Shown here: in pieces, positions 47,230 to 57,376 of the stretch
Position numbering within the stretch: the stretch's first letter is position 1
How the letters are laid out: every line of letters starts with the position of its first letter
Source of the DNA: Dyadobacter sp. 3J3
Lineage (GTDB): Bacteria > Bacteroidota > Bacteroidia > Cytophagales > Spirosomataceae
Assembly (NCBI RefSeq): GCF_009801115.1
Contig: NZ_VTOL01000016.1
Location: 62,001-126,000 of the forward strand
DNA: 64,000 bases
Reading direction: 5' to 3'
Program-made: the position numbers and the translations under genes
The notes under the pieces: generated by a model
What the model was told of the DNA's origin: nothing
Databases searched by the model: none
The model's input: the letters and a program-made list of their open reading frames with translations, nothing else

Positions 47230-47286
47230 TAACAAAAACAAAGCGAACGAACAATGTCCGATAATGAACACTATTCGTTCGCTTTG
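47230..47286 (-). terminator. Rho-independent terminator of the DUF4143 ATPase gene
   Basis: A perfect 13-bp stem CAAAGCGAACGAA (47239-47251) / TTCGTTCGCTTTG (47274-47286) with a 22-nt loop. On the minus strand it is followed by TTTTTGTTAAG. It insulates the ATPase gene from the permease array. Confidence 0.75.
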
Positions 47287-47343
47287 GAACGGAGGTTTTA
47301 AAAAAGGCAGAGTTAAAAGTTCATAAAATGATTTTACTTTCTT

Positions 47344-48654
47344 TTAGCTTTTGGATATTATAACTGTTAATTCGCTGATCGCATAAAGTGGAAGATTTAT
47401 TAACCAATCTTCTATTCTAAAATCGGACATAGAAGTTCTTATTGTGAAAGCAGGATTATATTTCTGATGAAATACTTTTAAACTTTTTGCCTTTAAATTT
47501 TCCTCCGCTTTCACTTCTAGCGGAATAATATTTCCTGAATGTTGTAAAAGAAAATCTATTTCCGCAGTAGCGTTTTCTGCTGACCAATAATAGGTGAAAG
47601 TTTCTTTGAATGTACATAACTGCTGCATTACAAATTGCTCAGTTAAAGCTCCTTTGAATTCCTCAAATAACATATTACCCTCCAAAAGTGTTTTTATATC
47701 AATATCTACCATGGCACCTAAAAGACCTATATCAACCATAAATAACTTAAAAGCGCCAAAGTCTTCATAGGCTTTTAATGGAATTGCTGGTTTTGATATG
47801 CGGTTGACTTTATGAACCAATCCACAGTCAATCAGCCATGACAACGCTAATTCATATTCTCTCGCCCTTGCTCCCTCTTTAATGATCCCATAGATAAATT
47901 TTTTATTTTCTTTGGCAAGTTGAGCTGGAATTGATTGCCATAACATACGTATTCTCGGAACAATTTCTTTGGGAGCATGTTTTGAAAAATCCTGCTCATA
48001 GGATTCGAGTATTCTCTTCTGAACAGCTCTTACTTTATTGAAATCCGAATTTTTTGAAAATGATAATACCGCCTCCGGCATACCACCAACATAATAATAT
48101 TGTTTAAGTAACTGAATGTATTTTGTTTTGAAAGTCTTAATTAATACCCAGTCCTGACTTTCCAACAGATGAAGTAAGGAGATTTCCCCAACGGCCTGCA
48201 AAAACTCGACAAAACTTAAAGGATGTAAATCTAAAAAACCAACCTTTCCAACAGGAAACGAAGTTTGTCTGTTCAACGCCACACCGAGCAGGCAGCCAGC
48301 AGAAATTATATGATATTCAGGAGCATTTTCATAAAAATATTTCAGCGACGTCAACGCACCTTGCGCTTCCTGAATTTCATCCAAAATAATTAAGGTATTT
48401 TCCGGATTAATAATAATTCCTGTTTCAATTTGAAGAGCAAGAATTATCCTCTTTATATTAAAATCTTCCTCGAAGATGCTGCCAAGCATTTTGTTACTTT
48501 CAAAATTCACATAAACACATTGTTCATAGTACTGATTTCCGAAAGCCTTCATGAGCCATGTTTTGCCAACTTGCCTTGCTCCGCGAATAAGTAATGGTTT
48601 ACGGTTTTCGGAATTTTTCCATGCAATTAATTGTGCAATTTCGCTTCTCTCCAT
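47344..48654 (-). CDS. AAA ATPase with DUF4143 domain
   Basis: 436 residues from ATG 48654 (MERSEIAQ). An upstream ATG at 48708 lies inside a hairpin and adds an odd aromatic tail. Walker A is GARQVGKT (25-32) and Walker B is LIILDEIQEAQ (near 88). The C-terminal half is the DUF4143 domain with an EIDFLLQ-x-EVKAE nuclease-like motif (E-D-x(n)-E-V-K). These stand-alone ATPases are patchily distributed, often acquired by transfer, and of unknown role. It has no functional link to its neighbours. Confidence 0.85.
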   Translation of the reverse strand: MERSEIAQLIAWKNSENRKPLLIRGARQVGKTWLMKAFGNQYYEQCVYVNFESNKMLGSIFEEDFNIKRIILALQIETGIIINPENTLIILDEIQEAQGALTSLKYFYENAPEYHIISAGCLLGVALNRQTSFPVGKVGFLDLHPLSFVEFLQAVGEISLLHLLESQDWVLIKTFKTKYIQLLKQYYYVGGMPEAVLSFSKNSDFNKVRAVQKRILESYEQDFSKHAPKEIVPRIRMLWQSIPAQLAKENKKFIYGIIKEGARAREYELALSWLIDCGLVHKVNRISKPAIPLKAYEDFGAFKLFMVDIGLLGAMVDIDIKTLLEGNMLFEEFKGALTEQFVMQQLCTFKETFTYYWSAENATAEIDFLLQHSGNIIPLEVKAEENLKAKSLKVFHQKYNPAFTIRTSMSDFRIEDWLINLPLYAISELTVIISKS

Positions 48655-48695
48655 ATAATAAATCACATAAATCAAATGAAAATATGTGTAAATAT

Positions 48696-48750
48696 ACATT
48701 TTTACCAATGAATAAATGTAATGGCTAACATTTATTCATTGGTAAAATGT
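48696..48750. terminator. Hairpin between the histidine kinase gene and the ATPase gene
   Basis: A 24-nt arm (48696-48719) pairs with a 23-nt arm (48728-48750), mismatched by a single extra T, around a loop of 8 nt. The core is TTACCAATGAATAAATGT. It lies 15 bp past the end of the kdp operon and probably terminates it, but has no clear T-run on the minus strand. Confidence 0.55.
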
Positions 48751-48765
48751 AAATCCATATGGTTT

Positions 48766-50493
48766 CTAATTCGTATTCAAATTGAAATAAAAAGTACTTC
48801 CCATCCCAATTTCAGAATCCAGCCCAATCTTTCCTCCCTGCGCCTCAATAAATTCTTTACTGATAGCAAGTCCTAAACCAGTTCCTGTTTTTGCACTTCC
48901 GGGCACCTGGAAATAGCGATCAAAAATTTTCTCCCGGTAGCGACTTTCAATGCCTTTTCCTTCATCTTTTACGAGAAATAAAACGCCCGTTATTTCCTTT
49001 TTCACAGCAATGATGATTTTAGTTTCTTCCGATGAATAACGGATCGCATTCGTCAGAAAATTGATCAGAACCCAGGCCGTTTTTTCTGTATCTGCTTTTA
49101 CTTCCGGAAGGTTTTCATCTATTTCTGAAATCAGTTTAATATGCTTTTGTTCTGCCTGAAGTTTTACCGCTTCCATAGCATACTGCAAAATTTTATATGG
49201 ACTACTTTGCTGAATATTTAATTGAATATTTCCGGTTTCGACCTGCGAAAGATTTAGCAGTTCACCTGTGATTTTCAGAAGTCGATTGCTGTCATCCTTA
49301 ATACTTTCAATCAGTTGTTTTTGCTCTTCATTTACATCACCGGTTTGCTTATTTTCCAGCAACTGCACACTCATCTTAATCGATGAAATGGGCGTTTTCA
49401 ATTCGTGTGATACGGTGGCTATGAAATTAGTTTTTGCAAAATCCAGCTCTTTAAAGGGTGTTATATTTTTAAGCACTATTACCTGGCCAATAAAAATCTT
49501 TTCCCTTTCTCCTGTTGGTGTAATCGTAATATTTACTATTTCTTTCTCGAAGTAGCTTTCCTTATTATCAGCGTAAATTTTGAGCGGTTTTTCTTTTTCA
49601 TTATCGGCTTTGGGTGTTACTAAACCTTGCACCAAAGAGCGGATCAGGTCATTGTGAAGTGCTACTTCAACGGCAGATTTCCCAATAACATCTTCGGCTA
49701 AAAGCCCTGAAATTTTTAATACTTCGTCGTTGGCAAACAACACCTTTTTATTTTCATCCAAACCTAAAACAGGTTCATGCATGTTGTTAATAAGTGCCTC
49801 AATTCTTTTCTTTTCAAATAATAATTTAGACAAATTACTACTGTCATATTCTTCCAGCTTTTCGGCCATGGTATTAAAAGAAGCAGCCAATTCGCCAAAT
49901 TCATTTTTGCTGCCAAAATTCACCCTTTGCGAATAATTTTTAGCTGCAATTTCCTTAATGCTTTCCGTTAATTCCTTGATCGGATTGGCAATATTACTGG
50001 GCAAATTAACAAGCAAAGTGAAGGCAAAAAGAAAACATAATGTTCCTGTCATAACGATCCACAAATTGGCAGAACGTGCCGTTACCTGAGCTATTTCACT
50101 TTTCCTTTGAATCGCTTCCATATTCAGGCGCATCAGTTCTGTAATGTCCTTTCTTATTATTTGGTGGAGCAGAAGATTGGACGGTGCTTGCCTGAGTTCT
50201 GCCAAATGGTCCGAAATCGCAGCAGTAGCCTCCCTCTCACCTATTTCAGTAACATTTTTACGCTGTTTGTTCAGATTATCTTCAAAGACCAAAAAAGCTT
50301 TTGTACTCTGCTGCGTCTGATCGAGAGACCGGAGCATGTTTCGTGAATATTCTAGTGTGTTATAGTTATCGACTAGAATATTTTCTGTATCGTTTTTCAA
50401 AACATTGATATATCGCGCTGCTACCAATGAAAGAATAATGATCATCAGAAACAACAGGCCCACACCCAGGGTTAATTTAGTTTTTATTTTCAT
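48766..50493 (-). CDS. Sensor histidine kinase of the kdp operon
   Basis: 575 residues: TM1 about 7-25, a periplasmic helical sensor (30-140), TM2 about 144-164, HAMP about 165-218, PAS about 230-345, HisKA with His363 in SHELKTPISS, then HATPase boxes NFLTNAIRYSS, VKDEGKGI and GTGLGLAISKEF. It starts with a 1-nt overlap (TGATG) on the KdpD-like gene. That gene lacks a kinase domain, so this protein presumably supplies it, splitting KdpD into two chains. No response regulator gene is present in the window. Confidence 0.88.
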   Translation of the reverse strand: MKIKTKLTLGVGLLFLMIIILSLVAARYINVLKNDTENILVDNYNTLEYSRNMLRSLDQTQQSTKAFLVFEDNLNKQRKNVTEIGEREATAAISDHLAELRQAPSNLLLHQIIRKDITELMRLNMEAIQRKSEIAQVTARSANLWIVMTGTLCFLFAFTLLVNLPSNIANPIKELTESIKEIAAKNYSQRVNFGSKNEFGELAASFNTMAEKLEEYDSSNLSKLLFEKKRIEALINNMHEPVLGLDENKKVLFANDEVLKISGLLAEDVIGKSAVEVALHNDLIRSLVQGLVTPKADNEKEKPLKIYADNKESYFEKEIVNITITPTGEREKIFIGQVIVLKNITPFKELDFAKTNFIATVSHELKTPISSIKMSVQLLENKQTGDVNEEQKQLIESIKDDSNRLLKITGELLNLSQVETGNIQLNIQQSSPYKILQYAMEAVKLQAEQKHIKLISEIDENLPEVKADTEKTAWVLINFLTNAIRYSSEETKIIIAVKKEITGVLFLVKDEGKGIESRYREKIFDRYFQVPGSAKTGTGLGLAISKEFIEAQGGKIGLDSEIGMGSTFYFNLNTN

Positions 50494-51623
50494 CAGGACA
50501 GAATGACCAGGTCAATTTCGGAAACGGATAACTTTTTCAATAACTGGTTAAAGATATTGGTAGCCAAAATTACTTTAAACAAACTCATATGCGGCTTACC
50601 AATACAAATTGTTGTGATTTGTCTTTGCTCGGCAACTTCCATAATAGTTCTGGACACATGTGCGCTTTCTACGCGAATTATTTCGCCTCCGAGTTCAGTA
50701 GCAAGTTTAAAATTATTAATTAGGTGACGTTGTTTATCCAGTGCAATTTTATCCGTACTTTCATTTGGTGTCTGGACGTAAAGCAACACCCAGGGACTGT
50801 TGTAATAGCTGGCAAGTCTGGCAGTTTTTCTAATCACATTTTTCGAAGTTTGCGCATTACTGCTGATACAAGCCATGAATTTATTCGACTTCAAGGCTGT
50901 GACACTTCGGGAAGTTACCTCCGTTTCAACCTTCCTAACAACCTGACTGGCAACCTCTTTAAGTGCCAACTCTCTTAATTGCAGAATATTTCCTGATGTA
51001 AAAAAGTTGTTCAGCGCAGTCGGGACTTTTTCAGCGGCGTAAATTTTACCTTCTTTCAAACGGGTGATCAATTCATCTGCCGTAAGATCAATATTGACAA
51101 CCTCATCCGCCTGCTGCAAAACGCTGTCCGGAATTCTTTCCTTTACCTCAACGCCGGTAATTTGCTTGATTTCTTCATTTAGGCTTTCAATATGCTGGAT
51201 ATTAACGGCACTGATCACATTGATTCCGGCATCAAGTATTTCCATTACATCCTGCCAGCGCTTGTCGTTTTTACTTCCCTCAATATTGGTATGAGCAAGT
51301 TCATCGACGATTACAATTTCGGGTCGAAGACTTATAACAGCCTGCAAATCAAACTCTTCCAGCTCCTTCCCTTTATAAAAGAGTTTTCTTCTTGGGATAA
51401 TGGGCAAGCCTTCCAGCAGATCGTGTGTTTCTTTCCGGTTATGGGTTTCTATATAACCGACTTTCACATCAATGCCGTTACGCATCAATGTGTGGGCCTC
51501 CTGCAGCATCCGGTAAGTTTTACCTACACCGGCACTCATGCCGATGTAGATTTTAAACTTCCCCTTTCTGGATTTTTTGATCAGGTCCAGAAAATGTTTT
51601 ACGTTGTTTTCTTTTTCAGTCAT
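50493..51623 (-). CDS. kdpD: KdpD N-terminal sensor module (stand-alone)
   Basis: 376 residues. The KdpD domain is at 20-230 with Walker A GMSAGVGKT (28-36) and VIVDELAHTN (105-114), followed by a universal-stress-protein-like domain (about 245-376). Canonical KdpD of about 890 residues goes on to four membrane helices and a kinase, both absent here. It is probably a cytosolic K+/ATP/c-di-AMP sensing subunit acting on the next-gene kinase. It is coupled by 1-nt overlaps to both neighbours. Confidence 0.9.
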   Translation of the reverse strand: MTEKENNVKHFLDLIKKSRKGKFKIYIGMSAGVGKTYRMLQEAHTLMRNGIDVKVGYIETHNRKETHDLLEGLPIIPRRKLFYKGKELEEFDLQAVISLRPEIVIVDELAHTNIEGSKNDKRWQDVMEILDAGINVISAVNIQHIESLNEEIKQITGVEVKERIPDSVLQQADEVVNIDLTADELITRLKEGKIYAAEKVPTALNNFFTSGNILQLRELALKEVASQVVRKVETEVTSRSVTALKSNKFMACISSNAQTSKNVIRKTARLASYYNSPWVLLYVQTPNESTDKIALDKQRHLINNFKLATELGGEIIRVESAHVSRTIMEVAEQRQITTICIGKPHMSLFKVILATNIFNQLLKKLSVSEIDLVILS

Positions 51624-52720
51624 TAAAATGATAGTGCCACGGATGTTGTAACAAAGAAATTCTGGTTGTCGGCCTTGCCATCCTTTGTAAATATATTGTC
51701 TTTGCTATTAAAAGCCCGAGCTTCCAGTCTGAACATTACATTCTGTGCAGGCAGATAATCAAAGTTGGCAGAGTAACCAAAAGTTTTAAAACCGTTCGGT
51801 GTTCCTGTGCTAATAATGACCCCTTTTTCATCTGCATAATATTCACCTCTTGCTGCAATTCTGACTTTTTCATTCGGCATATACCTGGCAATTAAAACAG
51901 GTGTATACCATGCATTGTAACTACTGCTTCCTTTACTTTTTTGTTGTACCCCGATATCAAAACCGGCTGTCAGCCCAAATTTTTCTGTCAATTGAAACTG
52001 GCCATAAAAGTTGTTGAAATATCGCCATTGTTTCGAGCTGTCCGGCTGCTCATTTCCCATGTAAGTGCTCCAATTCAATGTTGTATTGGAAGAGGGTTTA
52101 TATGTTAATTGTGTTCCAAAAGCGGGAGTTTGGTTTCCCGGAATTTTCTGGATACGCTGCCAGCCGTTCAAATACATCGCCGCTGCATAGATTTTTTCGT
52201 CTTTACTTGTAAAACCAATCTTTACACCTGCTTCATAGTACGGCGAATTTTCAGCTAAAATACTGCGTGTCAAACTCCAGTTGTCCTTTCCTATCGCACT
52301 TTCAAAGCCAATATGAGATGGCATAACACCGGCGTCAATCCAGAGATTGTTCTTTTTTGATATTTTAATTCCGACATTGGCTTCATAGATATTTTTCAAT
52401 AATCCCTGCTCGGCTGCCAGATTATATTGTGGGTAAGTACCGGCCATTACAGCCAGATTTGCGCGAACATTTTCTGTATTATAATTTACTTTAAAAAGCC
52501 CCAGATTTAAATTGACCTCATTGTGTTTGTTGTAATTGTATAAAAAACCTGGTCGTTCGTGATTAGCTGGTTTGTTAAAATCGTAACTATAAAAAGCTTC
52601 AACGTAACCTGAAAAAGTTAATGGATTTGGTTTTGTTTTTTCTGTTGAGATGGCATCCTGGGCAATGGCTGGTATTGAAAAAATTCCAGCTGCAAGCAGT
52701 ACTAATTTATTCATTTTCAT
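51623..52720 (-). CDS. OmpL-like beta-barrel porin (BBP2 family)
   Basis: 365 residues with a signal peptide cleaved near AIAQ (residue 21). Amphipathic strands run throughout, starting with LTFSGYVEAFYSYDFNKPAN and ending in VTTSVALSF with a terminal Phe. This fits the putative beta-barrel porin-2 family, often seen in Bacteroidota kdp operons. It may let K+ or other solutes cross the outer membrane under K+ limitation. Its stop overlaps the kdpD start (TAATG). Confidence 0.82.
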   Translation of the reverse strand: MKMNKLVLLAAGIFSIPAIAQDAISTEKTKPNPLTFSGYVEAFYSYDFNKPANHERPGFLYNYNKHNEVNLNLGLFKVNYNTENVRANLAVMAGTYPQYNLAAEQGLLKNIYEANVGIKISKKNNLWIDAGVMPSHIGFESAIGKDNWSLTRSILAENSPYYEAGVKIGFTSKDEKIYAAAMYLNGWQRIQKIPGNQTPAFGTQLTYKPSSNTTLNWSTYMGNEQPDSSKQWRYFNNFYGQFQLTEKFGLTAGFDIGVQQKSKGSSSYNAWYTPVLIARYMPNEKVRIAARGEYYADEKGVIISTGTPNGFKTFGYSANFDYLPAQNVMFRLEARAFNSKDNIFTKDGKADNQNFFVTTSVALSF

Positions 52721-52829
52721 TCTGGTAAGTGCACTAACGCGTAAAGTCTTTTTTATTGAAATCTGATATTTTTTGTTTTGTGAGGCTTACAGAAGCCTCA
52801 CAAAACCTGTAACCTTGAGTTTTTAATGA

Positions 52830-53393
52830 TTAATTTTTCAATCCGTCAAGCGCCATATTCAATTTTAAAACATTCACTTTTGCTGGCCCCAATAGTCCCA
52901 GCAAAGGAGCTTCTGTATTTTCCTCGATTAGTTTTTGCAACTTTTCATTAGAAATATTTCTATTCTTCGAAACTCGTTTAAGCTGAACAAGCGCGGCGTT
53001 TGGAGAAATATCCGGATCAAGCCCACTGCCACTTGCCGTTATTAGTTCAACCGGAATGTCTTGTTTTTTAACCTCCGGATTGTGTACTAAAAAAGTGTCG
53101 ATACGCGCTTGGACGGTTGCAAGATATTCTGGATTGGAAGGTGCTTTGTTACTACCGCCACTACCGGCCGCATTGTAATCCACAGCGGATGGACGTGAGT
53201 TGAAATATTTATCTTCCGTAAAAGTCTGTCCGACATTGGCGTAGTATTTTTTGCCATTTTGCATCACCACTTCACCATTTCCGTGGTTTGGGGCAAGTTG
53301 TGCAATCCCCCAGATTATGATTGTATAAACTCCGGCAAAGAAAACCAGCGTAATAGAGGTTAATTTGATTGCAGGAAATAGGTTCGTTTTCAT
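52830..53393 (-). CDS. kdpC: Potassium-transporting ATPase subunit C
   Basis: 187 residues. One N-terminal membrane helix (about 9-31) is followed by the conserved YFNSRPSAVDYNAAGSGGSN and TASGSGLDPDISPNAA motifs that define KdpC. It stabilises the KdpFABC complex and assists ATP binding. It lies between kdpB and the porin gene in the same operon. A diverged leader repeat precedes its start. Confidence 0.95.
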   Translation of the reverse strand: MKTNLFPAIKLTSITLVFFAGVYTIIIWGIAQLAPNHGNGEVVMQNGKKYYANVGQTFTEDKYFNSRPSAVDYNAAGSGGSNKAPSNPEYLATVQARIDTFLVHNPEVKKQDIPVELITASGSGLDPDISPNAALVQLKRVSKNRNISNEKLQKLIEENTEAPLLGLLGPAKVNVLKLNMALDGLKN

Positions 53394-53480
53394 AGATTTA
53401 TAGCTTTTAGTTGTTAGCGGTTGGCTTTTAGTGCTCCGCGTGAACTTTTTAATTGATTCTTCTTTTTTATTTCGATCGTT

Positions 53481-55523
53481 TTAAAACCACACACTCACCA
53501 GCATATCAATCACCTTAATTCCGATAAATGGCACAATTACTCCGCCTAAACCGTATATAAAAAGGTTTCTTCTCAGCAATGCGCTCGCACCGATCGGCTT
53601 GTAAGTCACACCTTTAAGCGCCAATGGAATCAGAATCGGAATGATGATCGCGTTAAAGATTACAGCGGATAGAATCGCGCTTTCCGGACTATGCAGATCC
53701 ATGATATTCAAACCTTGTAGCGCTGGAATTGAAGCGATAAACAAGGCAGGAATGATGGCGAAATATTTGGCAACGTCATTCGCGATGGAGAAGGTGGTTA
53801 GCGTACCTCGGGTCATCAAAAGCTGCTTTCCGATTTCAACAATCTCAATCAGTTTCGTTGGATCATTATCCAAATCCACCATATTCCCTGCTTCTTTTGC
53901 TGCCTGCGTACCGCTGTTCATCGCAACTCCAACATCAGCTTGTGCAAGTGCGGGCGCGTCGTTCGTACCGTCTCCCATCATAGCAACCAGTTTTCCGCTT
54001 TCCTGTTCTCTTTTGATATAGTTCATTTTATCCTCTGGCTTGGCCTCGGCGATAAAGTCATCTACACCCGCTTTTTCAGCAATAAACTTGGCAGTCAATG
54101 GATTATCACCTGTAACCATTACCGTTTTCACACCCATTTTACGCAGACGTTCAAAACGTTCACTGATACCAGGTTTGATAATATCCTGCAATTCAATCAC
54201 GCCCAGCACCTTCTCATTTTCAGTAACCACAAGCGGCGTTCCACCGTTGTTTGAAATAGCCTTTGTTTTTTCTTCAATATCAGCCGGGAAATTATTTCCT
54301 GCTTTAATTGTCAGATTTCTCATGGAATCAAAAGCACCTTTACGAATTCTGGTTTCATCAAAATCGACACCCGAACTTCTGGTTTCAGCCGTAAATTTGA
54401 TAAAGGTTGGATTGTTCAGATTGGCATATGTCGACGGATTCAAATTTGCAAGTTCCAAAATTGATTTTCCTTCCGGTGTTTCATCTGCAATCGAACTCAG
54501 CACCGCGCATTTGATAAAATGATTATCAGTGATGCCTTTTGCAGCATAGAAATTCGTCGCCTTTCTGTTACCAATCGTGATCGTTCCTGTTTTATCCAAA
54601 AGCAATACGTCAATATCACCTGCTGTTTCTACCGCTTTTCCTGATTTGGTAATCACATTGGCGCGAAGTGCTCTGTCCATCCCGGCAATACCGATCGCAG
54701 AAAGCAACCCACCGATAGTTGTCGGAATCAGACAAACAAAAAGTGAAATAAAAGCGGCAATTGTAATCGGCGTATTAGCGTGATCCGCGAATGGTTTCAA
54801 AGTCACACAAACGATGATAAACACAAGTGTAAAACCAGCCAAAAGGATTGTCAATGCAATTTCGTTCGGTGTTTTCTGACGACTGGCGCCTTCTACCAAC
54901 GCGATCATTTTATCAAGAAAACTTTCGCCAGGTTCCGTTGTTACCATCACTTTTATCTTGTCCGATAAAACTTTGGTACCACCTGTTACACTGCTCTTAT
55001 CACCTCCCGCTTCACGAATTACAGGTGCACTTTCTCCGGTAATGGCGCTTTCATCAATCGTTGCCAAACCTTCGATAATTTCACCGTCCGTCGCGATATT
55101 GTCACCCGCTTCACAAATAAATACGTCTCCTTTTTTCATCGAAGCAGACATCACTTGTCTTGTCGAAACTGAGAATCCCGCTTTATTTTCAATAACAAGT
55201 CTGGCAGGTGTTTCTTCTCTGGTTTTACGCAAACTGTCAGCCTGTGCTTTACCCCTGGCTTCTGCAATTCCTTCTGCAAAATTGGCAAAAAGTAAAGTCA
55301 AAAGAAGAACAAGAAAAACAGTAAAGTTATAGGCAAAACTTCCCTGGGATTTTTCGCCCATTAATGTCCATATACTAACTACCAGCATAATGACCGTGCC
55401 TATTTCCACCGTGAACATCACAGGATTACGGAACATTATTTTGGGGTTCAATTTTACAAATGCCTGTTTGAGGGCTTCGTTAACCAAGTCCTTCTGAAAT
55501 AAGGACGTATCTTGATTTTTCAT
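53481..55523 (-). CDS. kdpB: Potassium-transporting P-type ATPase subunit B
   Basis: 680 residues. It has phosphorylation Asp310 in LLLDKTGT, TGES (162-165) whose Ser165 matches the inhibitory phosphoserine site of E. coli KdpB, MVTGDNPLTA, and the MMGDGTNDAPALAQADVGVAM hinge. ATP hydrolysis here drives K+ uptake through KdpA. It is preceded by 116 bp that include a leader repeat and AT-rich sequence. Confidence 0.97.
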   Translation of the reverse strand: MKNQDTSLFQKDLVNEALKQAFVKLNPKIMFRNPVMFTVEIGTVIMLVVSIWTLMGEKSQGSFAYNFTVFLVLLLTLLFANFAEGIAEARGKAQADSLRKTREETPARLVIENKAGFSVSTRQVMSASMKKGDVFICEAGDNIATDGEIIEGLATIDESAITGESAPVIREAGGDKSSVTGGTKVLSDKIKVMVTTEPGESFLDKMIALVEGASRQKTPNEIALTILLAGFTLVFIIVCVTLKPFADHANTPITIAAFISLFVCLIPTTIGGLLSAIGIAGMDRALRANVITKSGKAVETAGDIDVLLLDKTGTITIGNRKATNFYAAKGITDNHFIKCAVLSSIADETPEGKSILELANLNPSTYANLNNPTFIKFTAETRSSGVDFDETRIRKGAFDSMRNLTIKAGNNFPADIEEKTKAISNNGGTPLVVTENEKVLGVIELQDIIKPGISERFERLRKMGVKTVMVTGDNPLTAKFIAEKAGVDDFIAEAKPEDKMNYIKREQESGKLVAMMGDGTNDAPALAQADVGVAMNSGTQAAKEAGNMVDLDNDPTKLIEIVEIGKQLLMTRGTLTTFSIANDVAKYFAIIPALFIASIPALQGLNIMDLHSPESAILSAVIFNAIIIPILIPLALKGVTYKPIGASALLRRNLFIYGLGGVIVPFIGIKVIDMLVSVWF

Positions 55524-55639
55524 TTCATTATGGCGTTTAGCCGTTAGCGATTAGGTATTGGCTACTTTTTCGATCTTTGAAAATCTGTCGCCGGAACAGA
55601 TTTTCTTGTAGCCTTTTTTATTTTTTATGAAATCGATTC

Positions 55640-57328
55640 TTAACGCAGCGTGAAATATTCAGCGATCGGACCCAGCGTAAGAGCCGGAAAGAAGGATAAT
55701 GCTGTGATGATCACGATAACCGCCAGAACCATAATTCCAAACGTTGAAGAATCTGTTTTCAACGTTCCCGCACTCTCGGGAATGAATTTTTTATTTGCTA
55801 AAAGTCCCGCAATAGCGATCGGCCCAATGATTGGAATGTAACGTGAAAGGATCAGCACAAAACCTGTTGTGATATTCCACCATGGATTGTTATCACCCAA
55901 ACCTTCAAACCCACTACCATTATTTGCTGACGACGAGGTATATTCATAAAGCATTTCCGTAAATCCGTGGAAGCCTGGATTGGCAAGCGTAGCCGAAGTT
56001 ATGGTAGGAAAAGCAGCTGCCAAAGCAGTACCAACCAGAATCAGAAATGGGTGAAGCAAAGCCACAATCATGGCGATTTTCATTTCGCGAGCCTCAATTT
56101 TCTTACCCATCAACTCGGGTGTTCTACCCACCATTAATCCGCTGATAAATACCGCCAGAATAATAAAGACAAAAAAGTTAAGCATACCGACTCCGACTCC
56201 GCCATAAAAAGCATTGGTCATCATAGCCAGAAGTTGTGTCATTCCGGAAAGCGGTGTGTAGCTGTCATGCATTGAGTTTACTGAACCGGTCGAGATGACG
56301 GTGGTCGCTATACTCCAAAATGCAGATGCTGTTGTTCCAAACCGGACTTCCTTACCTTCCATCGCCCCGGCACTATTATCGATTCCCATCGCTGTGATAG
56401 CGTGGTTGCCTCCGTTTTCCCAAATAATGGTTGGCACGGTAAGAAGCAAAAATCCGATCGTCATGACTCCGAAAATCATCCAGCTCATTTTTCTTCTTTT
56501 CAGAAAAAAGCCAAAAGCAAAGATCATGGCAAATGGAATGATCAGCTGTGCGATCATTTCAACGGTGTTTGTCAGATAATTCGGATTTTCCAACGGGTGC
56601 GCCGAATTGGCTCCATAAAATCCTCCTCCATTCGTACCCAAATGTTTGATCGCGACAAACGCAGCAACCGGTCCTCTTGAAACCTGAACGGTATCTCCCT
56701 GCATGTTTACGATCATGTCTTTTCCTTCAAATGTCATTGGTGTACCATTGAAAGCCAATATGATAGCAACAATAATAGCAAGAGGAAGCAAAATTCTCAG
56801 GCAGGATTTAACTAAGAAATGATAAAAATTGCCAAGCTTATCTGTTGTGCGTTCTCGTAATGCCATGAACAAAACAGCCGCCGCCGCCATACCTGTTCCT
56901 GCCGTTACAAAATGCAGGAACATAAGAAATAGTTGAGACAAATAACTAAGTCCCGATTCTCCGGAATAATGCTGTAAGTTACAGTTGACTACGAAAGAAA
57001 TACTCGTATTAAAAGCCAGATCAGCAGTTTGTCCAGGATTTCCATCCGGATTTAACGGCAACCAACCTTGGTTCATTAAAACAAACATACCGAGCACGAA
57101 CCAGACCATGTTAATCGTGATAAGCGAGAACATGTGCTGTTTCCAATTCATTTCAGCTTTTACATCAATACCGCTGATTTTGAAAAACAACTTTTCAATA
57201 GGGTTAAAAACAGGATCGAAGGAGGTTTTTTCGCCTGCATAAACTTTTGCTATGTACTTGCCGAAAGGTATTGCGAAGGCAATCGTCAGGGTAAACATGG
57301 CAATGATTCCAAATAATTCAGTGTTCAT
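55640..57328 (-). CDS. kdpA: Potassium-transporting ATPase subunit A (channel)
   Basis: 562 residues with about ten membrane helices and four pore-loop repeats: SFVVNCNLQHYSGE, GTNGGGFYGANSAHPLENP, GTTASAFWSIATT and SSSANNGSGFEGLG. The GGGFYGxNSAHPxENP block is diagnostic. It is the K+-selective channel subunit of the complex. Confidence 0.97.
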   Translation of the reverse strand: MNTELFGIIAMFTLTIAFAIPFGKYIAKVYAGEKTSFDPVFNPIEKLFFKISGIDVKAEMNWKQHMFSLITINMVWFVLGMFVLMNQGWLPLNPDGNPGQTADLAFNTSISFVVNCNLQHYSGESGLSYLSQLFLMFLHFVTAGTGMAAAAVLFMALRERTTDKLGNFYHFLVKSCLRILLPLAIIVAIILAFNGTPMTFEGKDMIVNMQGDTVQVSRGPVAAFVAIKHLGTNGGGFYGANSAHPLENPNYLTNTVEMIAQLIIPFAMIFAFGFFLKRRKMSWMIFGVMTIGFLLLTVPTIIWENGGNHAITAMGIDNSAGAMEGKEVRFGTTASAFWSIATTVISTGSVNSMHDSYTPLSGMTQLLAMMTNAFYGGVGVGMLNFFVFIILAVFISGLMVGRTPELMGKKIEAREMKIAMIVALLHPFLILVGTALAAAFPTITSATLANPGFHGFTEMLYEYTSSSANNGSGFEGLGDNNPWWNITTGFVLILSRYIPIIGPIAIAGLLANKKFIPESAGTLKTDSSTFGIMVLAVIVIITALSFFPALTLGPIAEYFTLR

Positions 57329-57376
57329 TTTTTCTATTTTTTTAATTCGATTTCGTTTCCCGGGATTTGAATCCGG

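Noticed and set aside
54040..54522. 160-codon plus-strand ORF
   Set aside because: Antisense to kdpB, whose motifs are clear across the region.
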